Notes: generated from the letters alone by a model not told the origin. Counted from the stretch's first letter, positions 25,793-37,376 are shown. The stretch is 64,000 bases of DNA from Luzula sylvatica (GCA_946800325.1 OX326959.1:13360862-13424861), one strand, 5' to 3'. Made by a program: numbers and translations.

Positions 25793-26291
25793 ATCGTATG
25801 GGGCGGTTTCGGGTTCGGGTCGTTTCGGGCTCGAGTTGTTTCGGTTTGCAGGTCGTTCGGTTTCGAGTTGTTTCAATTTTCGGGTCATTCATGTCTCGAA
25901 AATTTTTAGTTTGGATCATTCGATTTTCGAAAATTTAGTTTTCGAATTATTCGGGATTTTACAAGTACACATAAATATTTCATCAGGGTTTTAAGATCAT
26001 TTGGTTTGTGAGTTTCGAGTATTCGTGTTTTGGATTAGTCGGGTTTCGGGTTGTTTGGATTTCGGATCGATTTCGAATTCTGGTAATTCGATTTCGATTC
26101 CATTTCGGATTTGGGTCATTTGGTTTCGTTTTCATTTCGGGTTCGGATCATTCGGTTTCGGTTATTTCGGGTTTGGGTCAATCGGTTTTTGTTGGGTTTC
26201 GATTTCGGATCGTTGACTTTTCAATATTTTTGGGTTCGGGTTCGGACGGACCGGGTCGTTTTTTCGGGTCATGTCACATTTCACCAACTCT
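25793..26291. mobile_element. hAT-like non-autonomous element, TTTCGGGTTCGGG-rich
   Basis: The left end is AGAGGTGGCAATCG and the right end, read inward, is AGAGTTGGTGAAATG. These are weak inverted termini of the AGAGGTGGCAA class seen in plant hAT MITEs. The interior is a purine/TTCGG-rich quasi-repeat giving overlapping low-complexity frames. No convincing 8-bp duplication is left, so it is older or edge-decayed. Confidence 0.55.
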
Positions 26292-26513
26292 AATTATGAT
26301 AATGACACGTAAACGAACACGTGCACGCACTGCACCGTACACGAACACGTGTGCGCATTTAATTAACTAACATACTCAATTATAATGAGGTTTGATATTT
26401 GGGACTTTTTACTTGTACAAGTAAAATATGTGAGCTTTATAGGAATATGTATATGTATATGTTTAAATAGAGTCAGGAGTTCGATTGGAATTACCAGTGC
26501 AAAAATGGAACCC

Positions 26514-26556
26514 GCAATAAAACAAATACCAATTTCAATAAAACAAATACCAATTT
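26514..26556. repeat. 21-bp tandem duplication
   Basis: AATAAAACAAATACCAATTTC occurs twice in tandem with at most one change. Confidence 0.7.
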
Positions 26557-26595
26557 GTTTAAGAGGCATTATTTTAAAAACAATAATAATAATAA

Positions 26596-27690
26596 TTAGG
26601 AGATTTTCCGCGTTTCATGGGTGGTTTGTTTTATTTGTTTTGTCATACACATAATATTTAGTTCTCAATTTTTTGGAATAAACATAACACTTTGTGAAAA
26701 TAAAAATTATTATGATTAAAAAAATTCGATGATGACAAAATTATTATAATATTTTTCACTCAGAAACAATATGAAACGTTTATTTAGTACTTTAATATGA
26801 CATACAAAAAAAAAATGTTACTATAACATAATAAAATAGCACGCGTGGACATAAGTAAAAAGCAAAAATCATAAGATATTTTTTAATTTCCATATCTAAA
26901 AAGAAGAATAATAACATTTTGAAATTTCAAGAAGTTATTTATGTCAGGTAATTTTTTATCTTTCATGTCTATTATTGGAAAAATATATATAAATTGAAAA
27001 ATTTATTTGTGTTCGGTAAATTAATATCTTATATTTTTTATTAATTTTCTAAAAAATTAACATGGCAATATTTTATGAGTAAAAAAATACTTAGTAGTGT
27101 GCAAAAAAAAAAACTTAAATTATAGTTTTAAAAATACTATAATTAGACTTACAAGTTACTAATGTAATTATACTTAATTTTATATTGTATTTTCTTGCAT
27201 AATTGTTTCATAACTTTAGGCTAGAGAAAAAGATATTTGATATATGATAATATGAAACTCAAAATAAAGATAAAATTCAAGTGAATATATTTCATAATTG
27301 TTGAAAATTATACTTTAAAAATACTAATAATATTTGATGTGTGTTACATGATATTATATATTACTTAATTAATGTTAGATATTTAAACTATTCTCATTCA
27401 ATTTGTATTCACATTTGATCATGTATCATAATATGAAATGATTCACAACAAGAACCTAACGAATAATATCTCGACACATCATCAATGTAAGTTGTTGTGT
27501 TCTTCTAAAATTTTTCAAAACGATGTGTAAAATAATATATACATAAATGTCTACAAATAAAATATAATCATAAAAATCAATGATTAATTCATTATTCATA
27601 TTTTGTCATATATCATAATTTATTGGTTGAAATGATTAATGATGTGGAATGAGGAGATTGAAAAAAACTGAGTCTAAAATAAGGATGTTC
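26596..27690 (-). mobile_element. Helitron-like non-autonomous element, copy 1
   Basis: It shares an ordered series of motifs with 46,050-47,380: CATACACATAATAT, GATGATGACAAAATTATTAT, GCGTGGACATAA, CATATCTAAAA, then TTTAAACT. Read on the minus strand, the left edge has a GC-containing stem region, then AATCTC, then CTAA|T, an acceptable Helitron CTRR end. The right (5') edge is poorly defined and is aligned by comparison with the second copy. There is no coding sequence. Confidence 0.5.
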
Positions 27691-28383
27691 CTAGTTCAAT
27701 GACTAATTATAATTAATGACAAAATTTAGATGTTCAAACAAAATGTAAACTAAATTTCGGTACATCTGTACACTTCTATTATAAAAAGAGGCAACTTGTA
27801 ATTGTAAGTGTTGAAATGATATATTGATATATATATTTAAACATGCATATTTGATTAAATATAAAAGGTATATGGCATTAATAAAATTATATGTCGATAT
27901 TTACAAAGGTACATTGAACGTATGCAAAATTATATTGATATTAAAAAATGTTCATTGAAGAAATGTACAAATATATCATATATTGTTTAGACAATAGGTG
28001 TGTTCGTATTCAAAATGTATATTAGATAGATGTAAAATAATACCGTATAAAATAAATGTTATTATGACATTACAAAAATGTAAATGACCTTTTACGAGGT
28101 ATATTGCGTAGGTAAAAATATATATTGAGTAGGTTAACGGAATAAAGACAACCAAGCGATATATATGTGGATTTAGACCGTCGGTTTGAAAGAAATCTCT
28201 TAGTCTTATTTATCATGTTTTTTATTAGATTTTTAATACATTTTTTTTTATTATTAACAGGGGCAATTGGGCCTCCTTAATATATTCATAATTGAATAAA
28301 AATTAAAAACCCATTAATAGTTGTACTTTGGACCTCTAAATTTTAATTTCGGCCCTTCAAATGTCTCTCGGTCATATTTGGGA
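27691..28383. other. AT-rich intergenic stretch
   Basis: No gene, terminal repeat or tandem structure was recognised. Several TATATT/ATGTAAAT phrases recur loosely (27,880-28,120), which may be decayed repeat DNA. Confidence 0.4.
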
Positions 28384-28391
28384 GGATGAAT

Positions 28392-30090
28392 CATAGTTGC
28401 TCCGTTCGCGAATAATACGCGTATAATTTACGAATAATATATGTATTGACGTCCCCGTACTCAACCTGATTAATAATTCGCGTATTTTATAATTTTTTAA
28501 CAAAACACGAATAATACACGTATTTCTGTATAATGCATTTTTTTAGAAGAAAAAAATATAATTTTTTTAAATAAATAAAAAAGCATAAATTTCCAAAAAA
28601 TGATTAAGAAAATCAAAATATCAATAATAATAATACATAAATTTATGATTTTGAACTAAAATAAATATTGTTTAATAAAATAATTATAATTTTGAATTAT
28701 TTATGGGTAAACAAATGTACATTTATATATTTTTATATACCGAATTATTGCATCCGTATTATGTAAAATAAGCATAACTATAGACGAATAACCGAATTGA
28801 CGAATTATTAGTGTATTGCGTTTTATTTGACCGAATATTTGACCGACTTGAAAAAAGTTTGATCCGAATTATACACGAACGTATTACGTACCGTATTATT
28901 CGCGTATCAAGAATGACTAACTTGAAGGAAATACAGTTTCGGATCAACCGTAAAAGTGTACACAAGGATAAACGAACGTACGCATTCGTGGGCATAAATA
29001 ATGTGTATATTAGATGCACATATGTATATTGGATATACATGGTTAAATTGATAAGAAACGGTTTTTATTAAGAAAACCAGAAAATTCAGTTTAAGCCGTT
29101 TTAGTAAAACTGGCATAATTTTCAGTAGGAAACTCCGATTTGAATGGTTCAAATTGAGTTAGATAGATAATGAGATTATCTAGAACTTTCATCTAGAAAT
29201 AATTTTCATTTGAACGACGTATCAGTGTCGTTTTAATGGAATACCGAAAGGGTGCGACCGTTTGACATACAGTTAGTAAAACGTCCGTAACTTTCGCATC
29301 CGAACTCCAATTGGGCCAGATCCAATTGTGTTGGAAAGATAATAAGATTATCTAGAACTTTCGTGATGTTCAAAGTCGGTTGGAACGATTTAATATTTTC
29401 GTTTCAACATAATACTGAACGGGTGTCTGCAGTTTTCTGTCTGAAAAGGTGTATATGAGATATGCATACATTTTGGCCCATCCTTATCCTATGTGATATA
29501 AATAGGATGTTTCTCTCTCTCTCTAGACCAGATCATTCAGACCAATCTATGGTATTATTCAGAATATTCCAGAAATATAGAGAGACATCTTTCTAGAGAG
29601 CGAAAGAGTGCGAAGAGAGAAAACCGAGAAAAGAGTTTTTCTCGGTGTAGAGAATCGATCTAATCAAGCAAGTTCGCCGGTGCAGCGTCTAGGCAGTTGC
29701 ATCCGCGACCGACGAACTCCGACTCGCGGTGGATACAAGTAGAGGAGCGACATTTGTGGCTCTCCGATTGTGATCAAACCGAAGGAGCAAAACTGTTGGC
29801 TGTGGAAGAGTGTGGACGTGGGACGCACGAAAGACAACCGGAGGCGTGTCAAGACGGTGGGAGACGTGTGGTATGGGACGCAAGGGCTAGTCACCAACGT
29901 GACACCGGAGAAGGAAAGGATGCGAGCGATCAACCCGTCGTGCGTGATCAATTTCACGCTGGTAATCGTCTATCCTTCTATTGCATCGTACCCTCGAAGT
30001 CATGACATGATCTTGAATTTTGGGAACCGGACCGGACCTTCATATCCGCTGCGCGGGCCCGGAGACGGGTGAATTCCCAACATAACTATG
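28392..30090. mobile_element. Non-autonomous hAT element interrupted by a solo LTR
   Basis: The left end is CATAGTTGCTCCGTTCGCG. The right end, read inward, is CATAGTTAGTCATTC followed by GCGAATAATACG, matching the left-side GCGAATAATACG. A perfect 8-bp duplication, GGATGAAT, flanks it (28,384-28,391 and 30,091-30,098). Subtracting the solo LTR and its duplicated target leaves about 534 bp of element. The interior is rich in CGAATTA/CGCGTAT motifs and has no transposase. Confidence 0.87.
28923..30082 (+). mobile_element. Solo LTR of the Copia family also present at 36.4 and 43.7 kb
   Basis: It begins TGAAGGAAATACAGTTTC and ends GAATTCCCAACA, the same termini as the LTRs of the 8.37 kb element. 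It is flanked by a perfect 5-bp duplication, TAACT (28,918-28,922 and 30,083-30,087). It is 1,160 bp long, longer than the 1,001-bp relatives and clearly diverged from them. A TATAAATA box at 29,497-29,504 sits where the LTR promoter is expected. No internal region remains, so LTR-LTR recombination deleted it. Open frames inside it are incidental. The intact duplication argues for simple excision of the internal part. Confidence 0.93.
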
Positions 30091-30098
30091 GGATGAAT

Positions 30099-30483
30099 TA
30101 ATAAAAAAGATTTTTTCCAAATAAAAAATTGGAAAGACTAAAAAATTCCAACTGCCATCAAGACAAAGGAGACAAAAAGTTTTGTTGAATTATATTTTTT
30201 AGATGCGTAACAATATGTTTTATTACATGATTATTTATGTATTTTTTACAACAAAAAAAATTGTATCGAAATATGTATTTTTTTTTTTTTAAATTATACT
30301 TTTTTCTTATTGATTTTTATAGAAAATGTGGAATATTCCTATTTTGGCTCCTCATATGTATATTAGTCGTATTTGAAAAATTGAAATGCTCCAAAAACCC
30401 ACCTTCTAGTTCTAGGAAGATAATAGAGGACAAAAAATAAATTCTTGTAATTTTTAAATGCGTGATATAATTTTTTGAATAAT
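30099..30483. other. AT-rich intergenic stretch
   Basis: No gene or repeat structure was recognised beyond poly(T)/poly(A) runs. Confidence 0.4.
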
Positions 30484-30725
30484 AATATATAGACTTGGCT
30501 TATCTGAATGCAAGAATTCTCCGTAATACTTTTTAATTAAAAAATTTTGTATTGAAATGCATATCTTTTTAATAGAAATTCATACTTCTACTAATAAATT
30601 TGTATACATTATCATTTTACTTGTTTAGTAATAATTTATACCTTACTAATATCATACGTTTTTTTTAATTTTCTTTTTTGATAGCACTATCCACACCACC
30701 GTAAAAGAATACCACATGACGAGAC
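30484..30725. repeat. Direct repeat, copy 1 (interrupted by a hAT element)
   Basis: GGCTTATCTGAATGCAAGAA, TTTTAATAGAAATTCAT, TTTAGTAATAATTTATACC, TGATAGCACT and ACCACATGACGAGAC appear in the same order in 31,395-31,660. The copy resumes at 31,241 (GCCGCGACCT) beyond the hAT insertion. Confidence 0.7.
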
Positions 30726-31240
30726 TAGGACTGGCAAAAAAAACTAGAAGATCGGCATTTGTTCGAACTCGGCTCGAAGATAGATCGGAAAAAAAACTCG
30801 CTAAAAAATTGGCTCAAAAAACGAACTCGAACCAAGTCGAGACAGCTCATGTCATATTAGAAACAATTCTTTACTCAAAGGAATAATCTTTTTCTTAATA
30901 ATTCAAGAATTACATTACATCCTTTTATAGTCTATCCTTAACAACTAATTAAGCTAAATATCTAGCTAAGTACCTTTGTCCACTTGTACAAACCAAGGTA
31001 TATTCCATCAAGGATAACTAATCAACTATAATAATGTCTCCATTTGGGCATACTAGTGGACACCTCCATTCAATCTTAACACGTCAAATTCGAACAAATT
31101 TACATAAAACCCCAAAAAAACACAAAAAAAATCAAACCGAGTCGAGCCGGCTCGAGTTTGAACCGAGCTGAACTAGCTCGAAGTGAAAAACCGAGCTCGA
31201 ACTCCTATTTTCGTTTGAACTTGACTCGTTGCCAGCCTTA
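30726..31240. mobile_element. Non-autonomous hAT element in a duplicated segment
   Basis: The ends are TAGGACTGGCAA and, inward from the right, TAAGGCTGGCAACGAG. The flanks GACGAGAC and GCCGCGAC look like a decayed 8-bp duplication (6 of 8 match). The paralogous repeat at about 31,640 reads GTGATGCGACCTAATTGG without the insertion, giving an empty-site control. The interior has inverted CGAGCTCGAACT/GGCTCGAG-type motifs and no coding sequence. Confidence 0.78.
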
Positions 31241-31394
31241 GCCGCGACCTGATTGATGACGGACATGCTCACGGACAGATCAAGCGACACTTAATCATCC
31301 TCTTTGGGTTAAATACATTTGACATTGTCCAGTCCACAGTTCTGTCAAAAAAACTTGGGGTCGTGTCTTCGAATATACTTGGATTGTTAAGTCA

Positions 31395-31660
31395 GATAAT
31401 TTTTTGGGCTTATCTGAATACCGTAATTCTCCATTATACTTTCGGACAAAAAATAAATTTTAATTGAAGTTCATTATATCTTTTTAAAAGAAATTCATGT
31501 TTCTGTAAATGTGTAAGTATTATTAATTTAGTTTTTAATAATAATGTATACCTTATTTACATTATACATTTTTTTTTAATAATATTTTTAATAGCACTTA
31601 ACACAATATCATAAAAAAAAAAAAAAGTATCACGTGATGCGACCTAATTGGTGGCGAATT
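31395..31660. repeat. Direct repeat, copy 2 (empty site for the hAT element)
   Basis: This is the second copy of the segment at 30,484, uninterrupted at the hAT insertion point. It has accumulated poly(A) length changes. Confidence 0.7.
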
Positions 31661-31690
31661 TTAATTTAAATGAATAGTACATCCGACATG

Positions 31691-31957
31691 ATTTTTTATA
31701 TATATATCATCCAAAAAATTTCCATTTGTAAAACTAGCATTCGATTTGTCCAATCTGCATATTTAACTTTTTTGCCAAATTATTTGACGAAAATAAATAT
31801 TTTCGCCAAATTTTATAAGCATTTTCGTCGTACTGTATGACGAAAGTAGAAAAAAATTACCAGATAATTTGGCAAAAAATTCTAGATCTGCAAATTTAAA
31901 TATAGTTGTGCTAGTTCTACAAATGGACTTTTTTGGATGTTATATATCAAAAAAATT
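31691..31957. mobile_element. Foldback MITE
   Basis: The left half (ATTTTTTATATATATATCATCC, then CCATTTGTAAAACTAGCA, then GCCAAATTATTTG) recurs inverted in the right half (CCAAATTATCTGG read inward, then TGCTAGTTCTACAAATGG, then GGATGTTATATATC). The arms are about 110 bp each. The class is undetermined because no clean target duplication was found. Confidence 0.65.
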
Positions 31958-32069
31958 CATCCGACATTCTTCCGTTTCTGTCAAACTTTTTGGGATTATA
32001 TATGATTTTTCTAAAACTCACTCAAACATTCTTGATGACGTGGCAAGAATGTTTCATTGGATTGATTAT

Positions 32070-32220
32070 CATCATTAATTGAATGAATTAACGTGTTAAT
32101 TGATCGGTTAATTGAATTGACATTCCAATTAACATGTACTAATATTAACGTATTAAAATGAATTGACGTGTTAATTAATGTGTCAATTAATTTTAATGTA
32201 AGTGTCAATTAAAATGTATT
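32070..32220. repeat. Degenerate TTAATTG/GTGTTAATT-rich repeat patch
   Basis: The phrases ACGTGTTAATTG, GACGTGTTAATTAATG and GTGTCAATTAA recur within 150 bp. It is low complexity and non-coding. Confidence 0.45.
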
Positions 32221-32484
32221 GCCTCCATCACAATGAACTAGATATTGTTCGATATCAAATCTTCATGACCCAAATGACAAATTGTGTGTGTGTCTATGTG
32301 ATTTTGGATCTTTTCACAATAACTTGTGTGATTAATTGATGTAATGTCTAGGAAAATTAAGATAGTTGAAAGAACTAGCAGAAAAGAAAAACGAGACTGC
32401 AGTGAAGAGACATAAGGACAAAAACATACTGAGAATTTCGATATTTCATTATTCCGATTCCATTAAGACTCGATATTTCATTAT

Positions 32485-33051
32485 TCAGATACCTATTGTG
32501 CCTCATTATTTTTCTATCACATCTACTATCACCGATAAATAATAATAAATGATTAATTAACATGATCATTAACAAAATAACATATAATTAATAATTAATT
32601 AATATTGATTAGAAATTATTAATGCATAAGTATTTTAATTATATATTAATGGTTAATAGAGTGTTTTAATTATACATTAATGGTTAATTAACATGATCAT
32701 TAACACGATCATTAACAAAATAACACATAATTAATAATTAATTAATATTGATTAGAAATTATTAATGCATAAGTATTTTAATTATATATTGATCATTTTT
32801 TGTCAATAATTATTTTGAAAAACTATTTCATGCCACTTATTTTTCCACCAGATACTTTATATCATAGACTAACGGCCCAAGTAATTAACAAAAAATACTC
32901 CGTTGATAGTTAATGAATATTAATTAATATTTGTTAATGCATATGTATTTTAATGATATATTAATTAATCAATTGTTAATGAGATGTCTTTTTGTTAATT
33001 TCATGAGTAATTAATCCTTAATCCATGATATAGAAGATATGTTGGGGAAAT
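32485..33051. mobile_element. Cluster of palindromic AT-rich MITEs (TTTTCCACCACATC-type ends)
   Basis: The left edge TTTTTCTATCACATCTACTATCACCG belongs to the same family as 50,483. A unit around ACATGATCATTAACAAAATAA occurs twice about 140 bp apart. A second element at about 32,845-33,050 starts TTTTTCCACCAGATACTTTA and ends with the inverted equivalent TAGAAGATATGTTGGGGAAA. The right end is interrupted by the 1.9 kb hAT element. The family recurs at 47.72, 50.48 and 50.84 kb. Confidence 0.65.
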
Positions 33052-33376
33052 TAGGGATGTCAACGGGGCGGGACGTGTTCGGGGACATCTCCCCCATACC
33101 TGAATCCGAAATTTCAGAAATTTCCCCAACCCGAATCAAAAATCCCCGCGGATATAAAATCATACCCGAATTCGAACCCGCGAATAAATTTGTACTCGCA
33201 GGAAAATCCGTTACCCGAAATATTTATATTAACAATTTTTTTTTTCAGTTTTAGAATTTTTGTTTTTTAAAATACAAGGAGTGTGTCCATGACTCATAAT
33301 CAAAATCAAATATCGCATTATGTGACAATCACTGTGAAAATGTCCACTGACAATCACTTGTTTAATTTAAAATCAA

Positions 33377-33406
33377 CTAGGTTTCTCCCCGCACAATTGC
33401 GCGGAG
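33377..33406 (-). mobile_element. Helitron-like 3' terminus
   Basis: Read on the minus strand, CCGCGCAATTGTGCGG forms a hairpin, followed by a short spacer and CTAG|T, a canonical Helitron end. The element would extend rightward from here, but no 5' TC|A junction could be fixed. Confidence 0.45.
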
Positions 33407-33574
33407 GTCTACAGTCTGTCATGATTTTATTTTTCTCAATACGTAATTAGATTCTACATTTTTTTTATCTGATTGTACACACATAAAAAAAATCTATCTT
33501 TTGTAAATTTCAAAAAAACTGATCCTCTACCAAACTTTTATTTCCTAATACTCTTATGAATGATCTTAAAAACA

Positions 33575-34130
33575 AACGGACAAAAATAACCTTCTATTTT
33601 CAAATTTAATAATTAAAAATATATTTTTATTATTTTTTATTAATTTTATTACTTTTAAGAAAATTCATAAACATTTTTAACATGCAGTGATTACAAAAAA
33701 TATATAATAATTACAAATTGAGTTTATATAATTTTAATATTTCATTTATTATGTTTGAAAAAATAACATCGGGTAATAATAAAATAAACAATAATAAATC
33801 AACATCTTGAAAATATATTGATAGAAAAATATCGGTTTAAACATCGGATTTTTTTTTATTTTCATTCTCTTTTTATTTATTTCTTTAATAGTTTCATGAT
33901 ATTTTATTTTTCAAATATTTGGAATGTGTTTTTGTAATATTCTTGTTCGTTTTATTATTATTTTATGTTAGTTTTGCAAAGAAAAAATGGAAAGGTCAAA
34001 ATGTTAAAATTATGTAAATAAAATATATAATAACTTTTTTAAAATTATTATATGGTACCAAAATTTAGGACTTGATTAACATTATTAAAAAATAACATGT
34101 ACATATGTAAATTATTAAAATTTGATGACA
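33575..34130. repeat. Fragment shared with the Mutator-like MITE at 60,729-61,585
   Basis: The ordered phrases CAAAAATAACCTTCTATTTTC, TTTCATTTATTATG, TAATAATAAAATAAACAA, TTCATGATATTTTATTTTT and TTATTATTTTATGTTA match 60,890-61,255. It is an internal copy without its terminal repeats. Confidence 0.65.
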
Positions 34131-34204
34131 TGGAGCAACCAAATGAGAGAAAGTTTCTTAACTTTATACATATACAAAATTATACTACCGAAATATAAAT
34201 TAAA

Positions 34205-34460
34205 ATGTAAAAAAGGACTGAAATATAAATAAAAAAGGACCAAAATGTTAATAAAAAGGACCAAAATATAAACTTAAATTAAAAAGGACCAAAATATTAA
34301 TAAAAAGGACCAAAATGTAAATTCAAAAATGCAAAAAAGGACCGAAATGTAAATAAAAGAGGATCAAAATATAAATAAAAAGGACCAAAATGTAAATTTT
34401 TAAAGTAAAAAGGACCAAAATATAATTTTTTAAACTAAAAAGGACCAAAATGTAAATTTA
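34205..34460. repeat. Minisatellite, AAAAAGGACCAAAATGTAAAT-type unit
   Basis: About ten imperfect repeats of AAAAGGACCAAAATRTAAA with variable AT-rich spacers of 15-30 bp. Confidence 0.8.
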
Positions 34461-35472
34461 AAAAATATTTTTTTTACAAAAAATCCCCTAATGACGTGGC
34501 CTCATGTATGAACTCCATTTCTTCCAATTTTATACATAAGTATAATATTTCAACAGTGACTATATTGTCCACTGTTACTTTCACATACAATTTTTAACAA
34601 TTGTCCACTGTTACTTTCAAATATTACACAATTAAAAATAAAATATTCAAATATTCAAATTGGTAATTTCATTTTCGGGTATTTTTAATGGTCTAGATTT
34701 ACAAAGGCAAATTGGTAATTTCATTTTCGAATATTTTCGGATAATTCTCGGATACGGATTCGGATTACTCGTGGGACGGGGAGTACTCCCTTCATACCGC
34801 CCCGAACCCAAACCAAATATATTTTTTCGGAGAATTAATACCCTTCCCGCGGATATTTTTTTTCGGATATTATCCGTCCCGTTCAGGTCGGATACCCGCG
34901 GATTCGGATTTTTCCATCCCATTGACATCCCTAAGGGAAACGAGATGCAAGTAAATGGCCTCAATTATATTTGTGTTCAAAAAAATATTGCACGATCTCC
35001 TGCCTCCTGAGTCCTGGTGATCATATCAGACAAAAGTGATTGCCTTTTTCTTTTCACTAACATTGATTTGTCTTTCTCATAACTTTAATTTGTTTGAGTA
35101 ATGATGCTAACCTTAAAAATAATAGCCGAATTATATTCGAAACTAATGTAGTAATGACTAATTTAATACGATTATATATCTAAGTTGATTATAGGCCGAT
35201 TAAGTATTGTCATTATCAATTTTGGTTTTAATTCGGGTTATTATTGTTGAGGCTAATATATATGATTACCCTTAATCTATGTCTATTATTTTTCTCCTCG
35301 TGTCTGTCATTCTCTGGCACACTCACAGTAATATATTATTTCTTTCTTTTTAATTAGCACGAGGTTCTCGTGGGATCTGAAAAGGAGAGGAATTGATATG
35401 CTAAAATATATATCACGATTCCAATCTTTAATATGTTTTCTGTTTTTTTTTTTTTTTTAAATAAAGGGGACT

Positions 35473-35544
35473 CATAAGTCTCCTTTCAATTAATTTTTCA
35501 TAAATAAATTATTTATAATTAACTCTATGATTTTTTTAAAATAA
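35473..35544. other. Junction between the duplicated segment and the truncated Copia element
   Basis: 70 bp of AT-rich sequence matching neither the duplicated segment nor the Copia element. The Copia pol frame stops being recognisable at about 35,545. Confidence 0.4.
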
Positions 35545-36374
35545 CGACGCTCGAGCAGTGACATTGGCTTGATGCGTCCACAAATATCGGTGTGTGTTCT
35601 AGCGGATTGTTTGCACGATAGCTTGCTTCTTTCGGAAAACTGTTTCTGTGGTGCTTGCCGAACACACAACATTCACATAATTTGTCGGGGTATTCGATAC
35701 TCGGTAGACCATTCACCATTTCGTTGCATGCCAATTGTTCAAGACCTCCGAAGTTGAGATGCCCGAATCGAAAGTGCCATATCCAAGATTCGTCATCAAC
35801 ACACGCCTTCAAACAAGTCGCTTGAACATTCTTTATATTCAATAAGAACATTCGGTTTTTCGTCATCTCCACGCAAGCTAGCAATTTTTCGTTGTTGTCG
35901 CGTAAGTACATGGTTCTGTCCTTCATGTTAACCGAATAACCCTTCTCCAATAATTGCCCGAGACTCAAAATATTACTCCTCATATCGGGGACATAATACA
36001 CGTTCGAGATACACCTTTGACTACCTTCTTTTAATTGAACCAGAATTTTACCTTCACCTTTCACCTTCACTTTGGACGCGTCACCGAAAGAAACATTCGC
36101 ATTCACATTCTCGTTCATCTCGATAAACATGTTCTTGTAACCGCACATGTGATTACTCGCACCCGTGTCCAAATACCACACACAACTTTTCTCCGAATCG
36201 GCCTCCTTACATGCAAGTAACACCACGTCTTCACCTTCGTTTTCTCGATTCGCGAAATTAGCTTTTTCTTCGACCTTCTTATTTCGGCACTCCCATCATA
36301 ATGACCAATTTTTTCACAATTATAACACTTTACATCTTTTTTACATTCGGTGGTGAAATGACCATACTTGTGAC
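35545..36374 (-). pseudogene. Copia pol remnant: second gag zinc knuckle, protease, GAG-pre-integrase, start of integrase
   Basis: Reading leftward on the minus strand, the order is as follows. A CCHC-type zinc knuckle (CYNCEKIGH) has lost frame by one base before its last cysteine. Next is the aspartic protease signature WYLDTGASNHMCG, with IRF-like LSLGQLLEKGYSV downstream, and then the GAG-pre-integrase region (WHFRFGHLNFGGL, and CECCVFGKHHRNSFP with its cysteine pair). A second frameshift follows, and the integrase start HTDICGRIKP appears in another frame before homology ends at about 35,545. Reverse transcriptase, RNase H and the 3' LTR are missing. This is the downstream half of an element whose gag and 5' LTR lie at 44.7-45.9 kb; an 8.37 kb insertion separates the halves. 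It is non-functional. Confidence 0.93.
36370..36374. repeat. Target site duplication GTGAC (left)
   Basis: Matches 44,745-44,749 exactly. 5 bp is the usual size for Copia integration. Confidence 0.95.
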
Positions 36375-37375
36375 TGAAGGAAATACAGTTTCAGGATCAA
36401 CCGTAAAAGTGTACACAAGGATAAACGAATGTAGTCGTACATTCGTGGCCATAACTGTCAGTGGGAAAATCCGATTTGAATGGTTCAAATTGGGTTATAT
36501 AGATAATTAGATTATCTATAACCTTCATGTAGAAATATATTTCATAGGAACGAAGTATTAGTGTCGTTTATGTGAAATACCGAAAGGGTGCAACAGTATG
36601 ACATACAGTTAGTAAAATAGTCATAACTTCTGCATACGAACTCCAATTGGGCTGGGCCAAATTGGGTTGTGTAGATAATTAGATTATCTACAACTTTCAT
36701 GTTAGGTGATTTTCTGTCTGAGAAATTTACCAATTTCGAAATGACAGAATACTGACCAGGTTCATGCAGTTTTCTGTGTGAGAGGGTGTATATTGGATAT
36801 ACATGCCTTTTGGCTAATCCTGATCCTATTAGGTATAAATAGGATACTTTCTCTCTCATCCAGATCAGTTGAATCATTCTAAGCAAGTGATTATTCTGCC
36901 CAATATACACAAGAAAAAGAGCAAATTCAGATTTGATCTTTAGTGAGTGAAAGGGTGCGAAGAGAGAGAAATCGAGAAAGGAGTTTCTCGAGTAATAGAG
37001 AATCGATTAGATCGAGCAAGTTCGCCGGTGCATCGTCTAGGCAGGTGCATCCGCGACCGACGTCTTGCGACTCACGGTGGATACAAGTAGAGGAGCGACA
37101 ATTGTGGCTCTTGGATTGTGATCGACTCAAGGAGTGAGAAGACGGTCAACGAACGGTGAAAGACGCGTGGTATGGGACGCGCGGATTGTCACCAACGTGA
37201 CAGGAGATAGAAGGCGGCGATCAACCCTTCGTGCGTGATCAATTTCACGCTGGTATAGATCTATCCTTCTATTCGCATCGTACCCTCGAAGTCATGGCGT
37301 GATCTCGGGAATCGGGGAATCGGACCGGGCCTTCATTCCGCTGCGCGGGCCCGGAGTCGAGGATATTCCCCAACA
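36375..37375 (+). repeat. Left LTR of the 8.37 kb element
   Basis: Begins TGAAGGAAATACAGTTTC and ends ATATTCCCCAACA. A TATAAATA box at about 36,833-36,840 followed by CT-rich sequence marks the promoter and probable R region. Within it, a module of the type AACTCCAATTGGGCTGG, TAGATAATTAGATTATCTA, AACTTTCATG occurs twice. The open frames inside the LTR are short and unrelated to known proteins. Confidence 0.96.
36833..36840 (+). promoter_or_regulatory. TATA box of the left LTR
   Basis: TATAAATA in GGTATAAATAGGATAC. The same box is in the right LTR (about 44,202-44,209) and the solo LTR (29,497-29,504). Confidence 0.7.
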
Positions 37376-37376
37376 G

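Larger units (their letters stand above)
33052..34933. mobile_element. Non-autonomous hAT element, about 1.9 kb, with other elements inside
   Basis: The ends are TAGGGATGTCAACGGGGCGG and, inward from the right, TAGGGATGTCAATGGGATGG. The flanks GGGGAAAT and AGGGAAAC fit a decayed 8-bp duplication, and the paralogous segment at about 51,045 (GGTGGGAAAATAAAAGG) is the empty site. Subterminal GGATACGGATT and CCCGAATTCG motifs face inward. The middle holds a Helitron-like end, a fragment shared with the Mutator-like MITE at 60.7 kb, and a minisatellite. There is no transposase. Confidence 0.85.
32485..35472. repeat. Segmental duplication, copy 1 (carries a hAT insertion)
   Basis: It matches 50,467-51,560 in order and orientation: TATTGTGCCTCATTATTTT, TTTTTTGTCAATAATTATTTT, the palindromic MITE, AAATGGCCTCAATTATATTTG, then about 470 bp of high similarity from CTCCTGCCTCCTG to GGGGACTCATAAG. 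The extra length here is the hAT element at 33,052-34,933, absent from the other copy. Past 35,472 the copies diverge. Confidence 0.85.

Noticed and set aside
29664..30072. Open frames of 64-102 codons in the solo LTR
   Set aside because: They lie in the U3/R/U5 sequence of an LTR on both strands, are not kept in the related LTRs and show no domain.
36542..36910. A 122-codon open frame in both LTR copies of the 8.37 kb element
   Set aside because: Its two-copy presence is due to LTR duplication. It runs antisense to the LTR transcript and has no recognisable motif.
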